Source: Paludibacter sp. UBA6032
GTDB lineage: Bacteria; Bacteroidota; Bacteroidia; Bacteroidales; Paludibacteraceae
Assembly: GCA_002427885.1 (NCBI GenBank)
Contig: DIZI01000009.1
Coordinates: 1 to 64,000 of the forward strand
Direction of reading: 5' to 3'
DNA length: 64,000 nt
Program-made: the position numbers and the translations under genes
In this document: one piece after another, positions 15,502-24,014 of the stretch
Layout of the letters: every line of letters starts with the position of its first letter
Numbering within the stretch: position 1 is the stretch's first letter
Notes under the pieces: generated by a model
Database searches by the model: none
What the model saw: the letters and a program-made list of their open reading frames with translations, nothing else
What the model was told of the DNA's origin: nothing

Positions 15502-15519
15502 AATTGGTAATTGGAAATT
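15502..15519. repeat. right arm of inverted repeat flanking the four-helix-bundle gene
   Basis: AATTGGTAATTGGAAATT is an imperfect reverse complement of the left arm at 15090 (12 bases perfect). Confidence 0.55.
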
Positions 15520-15541
15520 AAGAAATTGATAATTTGATAAT

Positions 15542-16561
15542 ATGATAAAATTTGCAGTAATAGGACAGGGGCATATTGGAAAACGTCATGCCGAAATGAT
15601 CAGACAAAATCCTGATTCTGAATTGGTGGCAGTATGTGACGTATTGCCGAAAGAACAACTTGGATTAAGTAATATCAAAGAAGCTTTTTTCTCAAACATT
15701 GATGAATTGCTAACCTATGATTTGGATATAGATGTAATTAATATTTGTACTCCAAATGGTTTTCATGCAGAATATGCCATTAAAGCTTTGCAGGCACAGA
15801 AACATGTGGTGCTTGAAAAACCGATTGCATTATCAAAACATGATGCTGAAAAAATCTTGTTTAAATCACTGGAAATGTCCCATCATGTTTTCAGTGTTAT
15901 GCAAAACCGTTATTCACCTCCTTCGGTTTGGTTAAAGGAAATTACGGATAACAAAATGCTCGGCGATATATTTATGGTTAAGCTTGATTGCTACTGGAAC
16001 CGTGATGAACGTTATTATAAAAAGGGTAACTGGCACGGTGATGCGAAGTTGGATGGCGGAACCTTATTTACACAGTTTTCGCACTTTATCGACATCATGT
16101 ACTGGCTATTTGGTGATATTCAAAATATCCGCGGAAACTTTGCCGATTTCAATCATAAGGATTTAACTGACTTTGAAGATAGCGGTGTTGTTACTTTCGA
16201 TTTTGTAAACGGAGGTATGGGGAATTTAAATTATTCTACCGCTGTTTGGGATACCAACCTGGAAAGTAGCATTACGATCATTGGATCGAAAGGAACCGTA
16301 AAAGTTGCCGGTCAGTATATGAATGAGGTAACATATTGTCATATTAAAGATTATGTGATGCCCGAATTAACTGCTTCAAATCCGCCAAACGATTACGGTT
16401 TATATAAAGGTTCGGCTCAAAACCATCATTATGTCATCGAGAATGTAGTTGAAAAACTGACAGACAAGGGTACCATTACAACCAATGTACTTGAAGGTTT
16501 GAAAGTTGTTGAAATTATAGAACGGATTTATGCCGTGCGCGATGCACAATGGAAGAAGTAA
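15542..16561 (+). CDS. wbpB: Gfo/Idh/MocA oxidoreductase, WbpB/WlbA-like
   Basis: A 339-residue NAD-dependent sugar dehydrogenase. The Rossmann fold opens FAVIGQGHIGKRHAEMI, the catalytic EKPIALSKHDAE follows near residue 95, and the C-terminal part has DGGTLFTQFSHFIDIMYWLFG. It best matches WbpB/WlbA, which oxidises C3 of UDP-N-acetylglucosaminuronic acid and recycles its NAD with 2-oxoglutarate. Together with the WbpE- and WbpD-like genes it would produce UDP-2,3-diacetamido-2,3-dideoxy-glucuronate for a surface polysaccharide or O-antigen. It is separated from wbpD by the inserted four-helix-bundle gene. Confidence 0.87.
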   Translation: MIKFAVIGQGHIGKRHAEMIRQNPDSELVAVCDVLPKEQLGLSNIKEAFFSNIDELLTYDLDIDVINICTPNGFHAEYAIKALQAQKHVVLEKPIALSKHDAEKILFKSLEMSHHVFSVMQNRYSPPSVWLKEITDNKMLGDIFMVKLDCYWNRDERYYKKGNWHGDAKLDGGTLFTQFSHFIDIMYWLFGDIQNIRGNFADFNHKDLTDFEDSGVVTFDFVNGGMGNLNYSTAVWDTNLESSITIIGSKGTVKVAGQYMNEVTYCHIKDYVMPELTASNPPNDYGLYKGSAQNHHYVIENVVEKLTDKGTITTNVLEGLKVVEIIERIYAVRDAQWKK

Positions 16562-16644
16562 TTTTACTTCATTGAGATAGTATTAACTTTAGGAAAACAG
16601 GCTTTTCTTCATTCAGATAAATCATATTTATAAATTAGTTATTC

Positions 16645-17112
16645 ATGTTACAAAGAATTCAGACCGTTTATTTATCTCTTATTGTCATTTTATCGGGAAT
16701 CACAATATTCTCTCCTCTTGCAGGTTTATACAACAAAGCTGCATCGTTGGAATACATTATGAATTACAAGGGAATTTTTCTTCTTCAGGAAGCAGGTGAA
16801 GTTTTTCAGTCGAGTGTTTGGGGTTTAACAGCTATTGCGATACTGGTACCCGTTATTTCACTCATAACCATATTCTTGTATAATAAAAGAATACTTCAGT
16901 TCCGGCTTACCATTATCAATATGATATTGATGCCGGGTTTTTATGCTTTATTGTTTGTCTATATATGGTTTGCAGGCCAGAATTTAAATACTGAATGGTC
17001 GTTGAAACTTGTCACTGCATTTCCATTGGTCAATCTGGTTTTAAATATTTTAGCCCTACGTGCTATTTCCAAAGACGAAGCGCTTGTTCGTTCTTTAAAC
17101 CGGATACGATAA
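16645..17112 (+). CDS. DUF4293 family membrane protein
   Basis: A 155-residue protein starting MLQRIQTVYLSLIVILSG, the characteristic DUF4293 opening, with four predicted membrane segments at about 7-25, 60-78, 90-110 and 122-140 and a short charged tail. The family is confined to Bacteroidota and is uncharacterised. It is followed by a strong terminator. Confidence 0.8.
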   Translation: MLQRIQTVYLSLIVILSGITIFSPLAGLYNKAASLEYIMNYKGIFLLQEAGEVFQSSVWGLTAIAILVPVISLITIFLYNKRILQFRLTIINMILMPGFYALLFVYIWFAGQNLNTEWSLKLVTAFPLVNLVLNILALRAISKDEALVRSLNRIR

Positions 17113-17151
17113 ACTTATATATTTTTTAATGGATGAATAAATAAGACAAAT

Positions 17152-17182
17152 AACGCCTCTTTTACTGAGGCGTTTGTTGTTT
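17152..17182 (+). terminator. intrinsic terminator after DUF4293
   Basis: AACGCCTC, loop ttttact, GAGGCGTT followed by a T-rich tract (TGTTGTTTCTT). Confidence 0.85.
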
Positions 17183-17246
17183 CTTCATTCAATCCGAACA
17201 AAGTTTTACTATCATCTGTTTATTATCCAATTAATATATACGCACG

Positions 17247-18191
17247 ATGAAATTAAAATTTATATTCCCTATCATTGCAGTATTTATGCTTTTAAGCCAA
17301 AGTGCTTGCAGTCAACAGTCAAAAAAAATGAAATATAATCCACTTACTCCCGAAGAACAGGCTGTCATCTTACACAAAGCCACCGAAAGGCCTTTTACAG
17401 GCGAATATGTAAATACAACGGCAAAAGGAACCTATGTATGTAAACAATGTGATGCTCCCTTATACCGTTCCGAAGATAAATTTGAATCGGATTGCGGTTG
17501 GCCCAGTTTCGATGATGAAATTCCGGGTGCAGTGAAACGTATTCCCGACGCTGATGGTCGTCGTGTCGAGATTATTTGTACGAATTGTGGAGCCCATCTC
17601 GGACATGTTTTTATTGGAGAACATTATACTCCGAAAAATACCCGTTATTGTGTGAATTCGATTTCAATGAAATTTATACCCGATAAAATTATGAATACTT
17701 CAACAAAAAATGAGGAAACGGCTTACTTCGCTTCCGGGTGTTTTTGGGGAACCGAATATCATTTCATGAAAGCCAAAGGAGTGATTAAAACAACGGTCGG
17801 TTATATGGGCGGACACACTAAAAATCCGACTTATAAGGAAGTTTGTACTGGTGAAACAGGACATGCCGAAACTACCGAGGTTGTTTTTGATCCTTCAAAA
17901 ACCACTTACGATGATATGGTCAAATTGTTTTTCGAAACACACGATTTTACACAAATAGGAGGGCAGGGACCGGATATAGGCGATCAATACCGGTCGGTCA
18001 TTTTTTATACTTCTGAAAAGCAAAAGGAAACAGCTGAAAAATACATCGGTATTCTGACTGAAAAGGGCTACAAGGTTGCCACTAAACTACAACCCGCACC
18101 GGAATTTTGGAAAGCGGAAGATTATCATCAGGAATATTATGATAAGAAACACGGTTCACCGTATTGTCATATTTACAGGAAAATCTTTTAA
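17247..18191 (+). CDS. msrBA: bifunctional MsrB-MsrA methionine sulfoxide reductase, lipoprotein
   Basis: A 314-residue fusion in the order MsrB then MsrA. The N-terminus is a lipoprotein signal ending LLSQSAC, so it should act outside the cytoplasm. The MsrB part has two zinc CxxC pairs (CKQC and CTNC) and the catalytic C135 in RYCVNS. The MsrA part has the active-site C165 in GCFWG and the downstream GHAETTEVVFDP. MsrA reduces methionine-S-sulfoxide and MsrB the R-form, so the fusion repairs both. The reductant in the periplasm is not evident from neighbours. The OxyR gene lies 1.3 kb downstream. Confidence 0.93.
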   Translation: MKLKFIFPIIAVFMLLSQSACSQQSKKMKYNPLTPEEQAVILHKATERPFTGEYVNTTAKGTYVCKQCDAPLYRSEDKFESDCGWPSFDDEIPGAVKRIPDADGRRVEIICTNCGAHLGHVFIGEHYTPKNTRYCVNSISMKFIPDKIMNTSTKNEETAYFASGCFWGTEYHFMKAKGVIKTTVGYMGGHTKNPTYKEVCTGETGHAETTEVVFDPSKTTYDDMVKLFFETHDFTQIGGQGPDIGDQYRSVIFYTSEKQKETAEKYIGILTEKGYKVATKLQPAPEFWKAEDYHQEYYDKKHGSPYCHIYRKIF

Positions 18192-18281
18192 TTTACCATT
18201 CATTCATTTACTATTTACCATTTTGAGTTTTGAGAACAATTTATCTTGAAATGGTAAATAGTAAATATGAAAATGGTAAAT
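18189..18281. repeat. nested long inverted repeat between convergent genes
   Basis: ATTTACTATTTACCATTT (18206-18223) is the exact reverse complement of AAATGGTAAATAGTAAAT (18249-18266). An outer pair, ATTTACCATT (about 18190-18199) and AATGGTAAAT (18272-18281), extends the stem. It separates msrBA from the convergent TraB/GumN gene and may stop both transcripts, though there is no T-run. Confidence 0.7.
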
Positions 18282-18285
18282 GATG

Positions 18286-19155
18286 TCATTCTTCTACTTT
18301 CACTTTATATCCTGCTTTCTCCAGTAGTTTAATCAAACCGTTTTTGCCACCTAAGTGCAAAGCATCAACTGTCACAAAACAACCGGACTCTTTAAACAGA
18401 GCCGGTAGTTTTGTCAACCAGTCTTCGTTTCTGTTATCTACCAGTTTAATGTATTCTTCTTCTGTCATGCTAGTTACATTTCCTTTCCTGTTCGCAATTT
18501 TCACCAACTCATCAATTTTTCCTGCTTTGTAAAGTTTATTTAAATGAATCATTTCATTTAAAACACTATCCTTATGATGAATTGATTCAAGCAAAATATC
18601 CGCTTGCCGTTGCAGGCTTCCATTCCCGTATAATATACCAATATGTTGATCTATGGAGTCTAATCCGATAATTTTTTTATCCTTTTCGGCAGCAACCAGT
18701 TGAAAATAAGAATCAGATTCCACATCGTCGGAAAACCCTGTAGCTTTTTTAAATAATTCCAGTTTATAAAGCGAAAGAATAAGGGAAGGATTCATGATGG
18801 ATACTTTTTTTAATCCGATTTTCATCACGGATTTTAGTTCCAAATCTACGAATTTATAATCGTCGCTACTTAATAAATCGGACATGTTGATATGTTTCGG
18901 CATAATGGCTGCCTGTTGAATTTTCGCCGTTGCATCAACATTATTAAAGACCATTTCGCCAACAACCGTATTGCAGGAATTAAACGCTTTATACAATCCC
19001 GGTACGGAATCCAGAAATTGAAGGGAAATAAATTGGTGTGTTCCAAAAAGGTAGGATGGATGTTTCAGCCCTTTACCGGTTATTTTCCAAAGTAACTGAG
19101 CCTGAATTGTATAGGAAAGAAACAGCAGCAAGCTTAAAAGAATATATTTTTTCAT
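18286..19155 (-). CDS. TraB/GumN family protein, secreted
   Basis: A 289-residue protein with an N-terminal signal peptide ending about IQAQ. The mature part fits the TraB/GumN family: YLFGTHQFIS with the conserved GTxH near the N-terminus, VVGEM, then NRNEDWLTKLPALF and a C-terminal FVTVDALHLGGKNGLIKLLEKAGYKV. Family members have a fold related to erythromycin esterase/Tiki proteases, but the bacterial function is unsettled. It is likely periplasmic. A -7 box (TATCTTTG on the minus strand) lies at 19176-19183, about 20 bases upstream. Confidence 0.85.
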   Translation of the reverse strand: MKKYILLSLLLFLSYTIQAQLLWKITGKGLKHPSYLFGTHQFISLQFLDSVPGLYKAFNSCNTVVGEMVFNNVDATAKIQQAAIMPKHINMSDLLSSDDYKFVDLELKSVMKIGLKKVSIMNPSLILSLYKLELFKKATGFSDDVESDSYFQLVAAEKDKKIIGLDSIDQHIGILYGNGSLQRQADILLESIHHKDSVLNEMIHLNKLYKAGKIDELVKIANRKGNVTSMTEEEYIKLVDNRNEDWLTKLPALFKESGCFVTVDALHLGGKNGLIKLLEKAGYKVKVEE

Positions 19156-19175
19156 TTTCTAATCGTTTAGGAGAG

Positions 19176-19183
19176 CAAAGATA
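19176..19183 (-). promoter_or_regulatory. -7 box TATCTTTG for the TraB/GumN gene
   Basis: Plus-strand CAAAGATA reads TATCTTTG on the minus strand, 21 bases before the start codon at 19155. No clear -33 element. Confidence 0.5.
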
Positions 19184-19296
19184 AACAAAATCTTGTATGT
19201 CAGTTTTTTTGCTGTTAATTTATAGTATATTTTCGTATGTGAAAATATAAATTGACAACTAACTGAAAGTATTAGTCATCATTCTTACTTAATTGT

Positions 19297-19304
19297 TATC
19301 TTTG
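19297..19304 (+). promoter_or_regulatory. -7-like box TATCTTTG upstream of oxyR
   Basis: TATCTTTG lies 220 bases before oxyR. If used, the leader would include the hairpin at 19395-19420. The remaining DNA of 19184-19524 contains AT-rich direct repeats of ATTATGAATT just before the gene and no ORF. Confidence 0.35.
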
Positions 19305-19394
19305 TATTGAAAAAGACAACTGATTTCCTCATTATTAAATCAATGTAGTTTAGTTAAGCAAAGGCGTTCTGATTTGTCGTTTAACAAATTAATG

Positions 19395-19420
19395 CTGACA
19401 GGTCCTTCGGACGCTGTCAG
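19395..19420. repeat. CTGACAG palindrome
   Basis: CTGACAGgTCC, loop ttc, GGAcgCTGTCAG gives an imperfect 10-base stem. A similar CTAACAGGT/ACCTGTTAG palindrome is at 23911. Likely an interspersed palindromic repeat. Confidence 0.5.
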
Positions 19421-19524
19421 GTTCCGACCATTCAGCGTCAACAAAAATCTTTACCCCACGACATTGATTATTAATTATAAATTGTTCATTATGAATTATG
19501 AATTATACATTATGAATTAATCGT

Positions 19525-20451
19525 ATGACATTACAACAACTTGAATATGTTTTGGCGTTGGAAAAAACACGTCATTTCGTGCGTGCTGCCGAATTGTGCG
19601 GAGTCACTCAGCCGACTTTGAGTGCCATGATTCAAAAACTGGAGGACGAACTGGATTGTAAAATCTTTGACCGCTCCCGAAATCCGATTGAGACTACTGA
19701 AATAGGGAGTAAAATTATCCGGCAGGCTCAGGAGATTATTCATCAATCCAATCACCTGAAAGAAACCGTCCAGGCCGAAAAAGAAACCCTTTCAGGTTCC
19801 CTCAGTCTGGCAGTTATTCCAACAATTGCGCCCTATCTTTTGCCTCAGTTTATCGCGTCCTTTAAGCAGCTTTATCCCGAAATCTCGTTGAAAATAACCG
19901 AGATGCATACTGAAACAATCATCGAAAAGCTGCGAATTGCCGAAATTGACATGGCTATACTTTCCACGCCGCTCGAAGATTCAAAAATTCTGGAAGTTCC
20001 GCTGTATTACGAAAAATTTGTAGCTTATATATCCCCTTCCGATCCGATTTATAAACGTACGGAACTGTCGGCATCCGACATGCCTCTGGATCATTTATGG
20101 GTGTTGGAAGAAGGGCATTGCCTGCGCAATCAGGTGTTTAATTTTTGTAACGAAAAAACGCAGTATGCTTCCACCTACGAAGCGGGAACTATCGATACAT
20201 TGGTAAAAATTGTGGATATAAACGGTGGTTATACCGTTATTCCGGAACTTCATACCAAGCTTCTTACCGAACAACAAAAATTAAATCTCCGCGATATCGT
20301 GAAACCCGAAGCAACCCGCGAAATCTCGGTGGTTATCCGGCACGATTTTGTGCGTGAAGGAATGTTGAATGCCGTAGCCGAATGTATCAAACAGATTATT
20401 CCATCCCATATGCTGGATGCCCGGTTAAAAAAGTTTGCGATAAAGTTGTAG
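19525..20451 (+). CDS. oxyR: hydrogen peroxide-sensing LysR-type regulator OxyR
   Basis: A 308-residue LysR-type regulator. Residues 1-60 are the winged helix-turn-helix (LQQLEYVLALEKTRHFVRAAELCGVTQPTLS). The redox pair is C199 and C208 in EEGHCLRNQVFNFC, the same numbers and spacing as in E. coli OxyR, so peroxide should oxidise them to a disulfide and switch on defence genes. Likely targets in the window are tpx and possibly msrBA; this is inference. A terminator follows. Confidence 0.95.
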   Translation: MTLQQLEYVLALEKTRHFVRAAELCGVTQPTLSAMIQKLEDELDCKIFDRSRNPIETTEIGSKIIRQAQEIIHQSNHLKETVQAEKETLSGSLSLAVIPTIAPYLLPQFIASFKQLYPEISLKITEMHTETIIEKLRIAEIDMAILSTPLEDSKILEVPLYYEKFVAYISPSDPIYKRTELSASDMPLDHLWVLEEGHCLRNQVFNFCNEKTQYASTYEAGTIDTLVKIVDINGGYTVIPELHTKLLTEQQKLNLRDIVKPEATREISVVIRHDFVREGMLNAVAECIKQIIPSHMLDARLKKFAIKL

Positions 20452-20485
20452 ATCTTTCCTGAAACATTACTGACATATATACTTC

Positions 20486-20524
20486 AAAAAAGGGAAAATA
20501 TTTATATATTTTCTCTTTTTTTTT
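20486..20524 (+). terminator. terminator after oxyR
   Basis: AAAAAAGGGAAAATAT, short loop, ATATTTTCTCTTTTTT forms a long AT-rich stem ending in a T-run. Confidence 0.7.
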
Positions 20525-20664
20525 GCATTACTAAAAAATAATGTTTACATTTACCCGCTTTTTATAACATTTAAATCTCATAAACTATAAAATGTTTCGA
20601 GAAGCGTTGATGAATATACGTAAATATTATTCTCTGATAATCATGTTTTTAAATAATAACAAGT

Positions 20665-22626
20665 ATGAAGACAACCATTCTTATTCTGTTTTTAGTGATT
20701 ATTTTTAAAGCATTTTCTCAAAATACTAAAATAGATAGCTTACAACAGGAAGTTAACAAGGCAAAGGGTACAAACCGAATTCTTCAACTGAACGAATTGG
20801 CTTACACTTATTGGGATATTGATTCGAAGAAATCGATTTCAGTTGGTAATCAGGCGTTACGTTTAGCAGAACAATATAAGTTTAACAAAGCAAAGGCAAG
20901 AACGTACAATATTATTAGTTGGGCCTATTTTCTTTTAGATAACTTTCATACCGCCGATAAATATTGCGACAGTAGTCTGGTTGTTTCAAAATCTTATGGA
21001 ACAGATCTTGACAGAATGAAATCATTGCGTAATAAAACCTCTTTTTATGCACAGGGGTATACAAGCAAAAATTATAGTATTAAAACCTGTTTAAATGAAC
21101 TTTTAGAGTTAAGTCATAAAAAGAGAGACTATGAGAGATTTGAAGATGCTGCAAGTAATATAATTATTCACAATGCAGTGTATAAAATCAATGATTTTAA
21201 TACGATTGGATATTTAGATTCATTGTTACTTAAAGCGGATGAAAATCTTAAACCTACCCTGTATTTGTTGTATGGTTATTATTATGAATCGAACCTGCAA
21301 CATTTTAAATCAATTGAAATGTTGAAAAAGGCACTAATTTTTAAGAATGATCGTGTGAGATTTCAGAGTTACATAATTCTTGGGAGTATTTATAATGATT
21401 TAAATCGGTTTAAAGAAAGCAATAAATATCTTCTTGAAGCACTGACAATTAATCTTGATTCAGGGGACTTATTAACTTTATATTTTAATTTAGCAGCCGT
21501 AAATATCGGATTGGAGGATTATAAACAAGCCTATAAATATGCAATGGCTTATAATAAATTAACCGGTAATGGATACAAACTTTATAAAGAAAGTGAATGG
21601 AGGTTATGCAATAATTTTGGACGAATATATTTAGGATTGGATAGTTTAAAAAAGGCGGTCTTCTATATTAACAGAGCTTTATTGTTGAGCGATAGTTTAA
21701 GTCCAAAAGAGTTTAAACTGATTGCTTTACAAACCAAATTTAAACTGCTCAAAAAACAAAGTGGAAATAAAAACCTGGGTGAAACGGTAGGGGCAATAGC
21801 TCAAATTATTGATAGTGTAAAGGATGTTCAAATAACTTATGAAGGTTATCGACAACTCACCGATTATTATGAATCCACAGGCGATTATAAAAAATCCCTT
21901 CATTATCTGGAGAAATGGGTAGTGGTTAGCGATTCGTTAAAGAGTAGAGAGTCCTTACAGGTTTTCAACGAATTTCAAACAAAATACGAAACAAAGAATA
22001 AAGAGCATCAAATTAGTACTCAACAAAGTATTATCAGCCAAAAAGATAAACTGATAGTTTTTGTCGTCATTGCAGGTAGTCTTCTATTTGCTGCTTTGTT
22101 TGTGATTTTTATTCTGTACCAAATTAGAAACAAGGCTTATAAACTGTTGGTTTATCAAAATGCCGGAAATATAGGTAAAGCACAACTGGTAAAAACAGAA
22201 GACAACACCATTGAAGAAGACAGTATTGAAATAAAAAATGGAAGTTCGCCGTTGGATGAAGAATTAAAAAAACAAATCGAAATTTCATTAAACAAGCAAC
22301 TGAATATAAAAGTATATCTGGAGTCAAATCTTATATTAAAGACGCTGGCCGAAAAATGTAATACCAATCGTAGTTACCTCTCGCAATTTATCAATGAAAA
22401 GTATACTATGAATTTCAATACTTTCATTAATGAGCTTCGAATCAACGAAGCAAAACTAATTCTGGCGAATAAAAGCACTCAAATCCCTTTAAAAGAACTC
22501 TACCTCAAGCTCGGATACCATTCCTATTCTGTATTTAACGATGCCTTTAAAAAACATGTCGGTGTAACACCTGCATTCTACCTCAAAACTATTAACAGTC
22601 TGTTTGATGTTTCAAATCAAAACTAA
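20665..22626 (+). CDS. TPR-containing membrane regulator with AraC-type DNA-binding domain
   Basis: A 653-residue protein with four parts. Residues 1-18 are a signal peptide; about 20-440 are tetratricopeptide-like helical repeats; about 465-488 form a membrane segment (IVFVVIAGSLLFAALFVIFIL); and about 540-645 are an AraC-type double helix-turn-helix (LKTLAEKCNTNRSYLSQFINE, then LKELYLKLGYHSYSVFNDAFKKHVGVTPAFYL). The topology places the TPR sensor outside and the DNA-binding part in the cytoplasm. This is a common Bacteroidota one-component design; ligands are generally unknown. It is transcribed alone and followed by a very strong hairpin. Confidence 0.88.
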   Translation: MKTTILILFLVIIFKAFSQNTKIDSLQQEVNKAKGTNRILQLNELAYTYWDIDSKKSISVGNQALRLAEQYKFNKAKARTYNIISWAYFLLDNFHTADKYCDSSLVVSKSYGTDLDRMKSLRNKTSFYAQGYTSKNYSIKTCLNELLELSHKKRDYERFEDAASNIIIHNAVYKINDFNTIGYLDSLLLKADENLKPTLYLLYGYYYESNLQHFKSIEMLKKALIFKNDRVRFQSYIILGSIYNDLNRFKESNKYLLEALTINLDSGDLLTLYFNLAAVNIGLEDYKQAYKYAMAYNKLTGNGYKLYKESEWRLCNNFGRIYLGLDSLKKAVFYINRALLLSDSLSPKEFKLIALQTKFKLLKKQSGNKNLGETVGAIAQIIDSVKDVQITYEGYRQLTDYYESTGDYKKSLHYLEKWVVVSDSLKSRESLQVFNEFQTKYETKNKEHQISTQQSIISQKDKLIVFVVIAGSLLFAALFVIFILYQIRNKAYKLLVYQNAGNIGKAQLVKTEDNTIEEDSIEIKNGSSPLDEELKKQIEISLNKQLNIKVYLESNLILKTLAEKCNTNRSYLSQFINEKYTMNFNTFINELRINEAKLILANKSTQIPLKELYLKLGYHSYSVFNDAFKKHVGVTPAFYLKTINSLFDVSNQN

Positions 22627-22664
22627 TTAAACGTATTAGATTTAAAAATTTACTTTTTTAAATT

Positions 22665-22698
22665 AATTTTCTACGGATTTACCAATCCGTAGAAAATT
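22665..22698. terminator. 15-base perfect hairpin after the TPR-AraC gene
   Basis: AATTTTCTACGGATT (22665-22679), loop tacc, AATCCGTAGAAAATT (22684-22698). The stem is perfect. No T-run follows, so it could be a terminator or a structured repeat. Confidence 0.6.
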
Positions 22699-22801
22699 CT
22701 GTTTGATATATTTTGACATATAAGGTTAATTTTATTGCTTTGCAATACTAATTTTTCACAATCCATTTAAATAGAAAGACAATCAACAAAAAAATATCGA
22801 T

Positions 22802-23006
22802 CTGTATCCGTATAGATAAGAATTGAACGAAAAAATAGTTGTCCGGATTGGTACAGAAAGAAATTTGACGAAAAAATAGTTCTCCGGATTTGTACAGATA
22901 GGAATTAGATGAAAAATTAGTTGTCGGGATTTGTACAGATAAGAATTGAACGAAAAAATAGTTGTCAGGATTTGTACAGATAGGAATTTGACGGTGGAAT
23001 ATTGAT
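22802..23006. repeat. five tandem 41-base repeats
   Basis: Units start at 22802, 22843, 22884, 22925 and 22966, each exactly 41 bases, with the first and last diverged at their outer ends. Shared core: TTTGTACAGATA, then GAATT, then GACGAAAAAATAGTTGTC-like bases. As 41 is not a multiple of 3 the array is not coding in one frame. It fills most of a 515-base intergenic region (22627-23141). Confidence 0.85.
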
Positions 23007-23141
23007 CTGCCACCATGCAGATACAAAATAAACATCATCTTGAGAGCTGGAAAAAATTGATTTTCAACTGATAAAATGCATATTATCAATTAAATATATC
23101 TGATTTAATAAACCTAATGTCAAATTTAAAAATGAAAAAAC

Positions 23142-23891
23142 ATGATCACAAGTGTAAATTATTCGTTGTTTCCGGGTGATGAATTGCTGACCTTTGGCCT
23201 GAGAGCAATCAATGCTGTAGATGCTAAGAAATTGCAATTGCCTTCTGTTGTTCCTTATCTGAACAACACGACTGTAAAGTGTAGTACGTTCAAAAGTGCG
23301 CTTGAACGTGAATCGAAAAACCCTGTTATCAAAGTGCAGGCAACCAAGTCTAAAGTGTGTGACGATGCTTTTATAGCCTTGCGTAAGTATTTTGAATCGG
23401 CCTCTGCCCGACGCAAAGAAGGATGGAGTGTTGCTGCTGAAACCTTATTAAGTGTGATTCGTAAATACGGGTGGAGTGCCCAGCTTTTGGGGTATAAAGC
23501 CAAATCGGCAGCGTTGAATAATATTGTGTCCGAAATTAGGACAAAATATCCTACCGAACTGGCTTTGATAGTAGGTGGTGAGTTATTGGACGAAGTGAAC
23601 GATGCGTTGGTTGATTTTGAAGCCACCGCCAAACAAGTTGTAGAAGTGGCAGCAAGTAACAATGAACCCACTGTAGTGGAAACGCGTCCCGAACTGGTGG
23701 TTGCCCTCCGTTCCATGTTTCAGTTTGTCGGACTGCAACAAATTGCTGCTCCAAGCGATGATCTGACTGCATTAATCAACACGCTAAACGAACTGATTGT
23801 TACATCACTCAGCACGCTGAAAGCTTCGGATACCCGTGCGGAAAACAGCAAGAAAGCGGACGAAAACAAAGACGGAACAACAGCAAGTTGA
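23142..23891 (+). CDS. DUF6261-like protein
   Basis: A 249-residue, largely helical cytoplasmic protein with no signal peptide. It includes RKYFESASARRKEGWSVAAE and an alanine-rich C-terminus ending in a polar tail (SKKADENKDGTT). The pattern matches the Bacteroidota DUF6261 family as far as can be recalled; no function is known. Its base composition is visibly less AT-rich than neighbouring genes. The beta-helix gene starts 123 bases downstream. Confidence 0.55.
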   Translation: MITSVNYSLFPGDELLTFGLRAINAVDAKKLQLPSVVPYLNNTTVKCSTFKSALERESKNPVIKVQATKSKVCDDAFIALRKYFESASARRKEGWSVAAETLLSVIRKYGWSAQLLGYKAKSAALNNIVSEIRTKYPTELALIVGGELLDEVNDALVDFEATAKQVVEVAASNNEPTVVETRPELVVALRSMFQFVGLQQIAAPSDDLTALINTLNELIVTSLSTLKASDTRAENSKKADENKDGTTAS

Positions 23892-23910
23892 TTGCTTATT
23901 TCTTTTCACG

Positions 23911-23935
23911 CTAACAGGTATTTAAAACCTGTTAG
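23911..23935. repeat. CTAACAGGT palindrome
   Basis: CTAACAGGT, loop, ACCTGTTAG gives a 9-base stem (with AT-rich centre). It resembles the palindrome at 19395. It may act as a terminator for the upstream gene. Confidence 0.5.
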
Positions 23936-24014
23936 GGTGAAATTTAAACGAAACAAACCTGAAAAACCGAGAAAGTGTTAGGTAAAGATGTCTAAAATTC
24001 AAAATCATTTCTAT

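Noticed and set aside
22802..23006. CRISPR array
   Set aside because: The units are contiguous 41-base tandem repeats without unique spacers, and no cas gene is present.
22748..23089. 113-residue minus-strand frame with repeating CTNPDNYFF-like peptide
   Set aside because: It is a chance frame through the 41-base tandem repeats; 41 is not a multiple of 3, so the peptide repeat is pseudo-periodic across shifted units.
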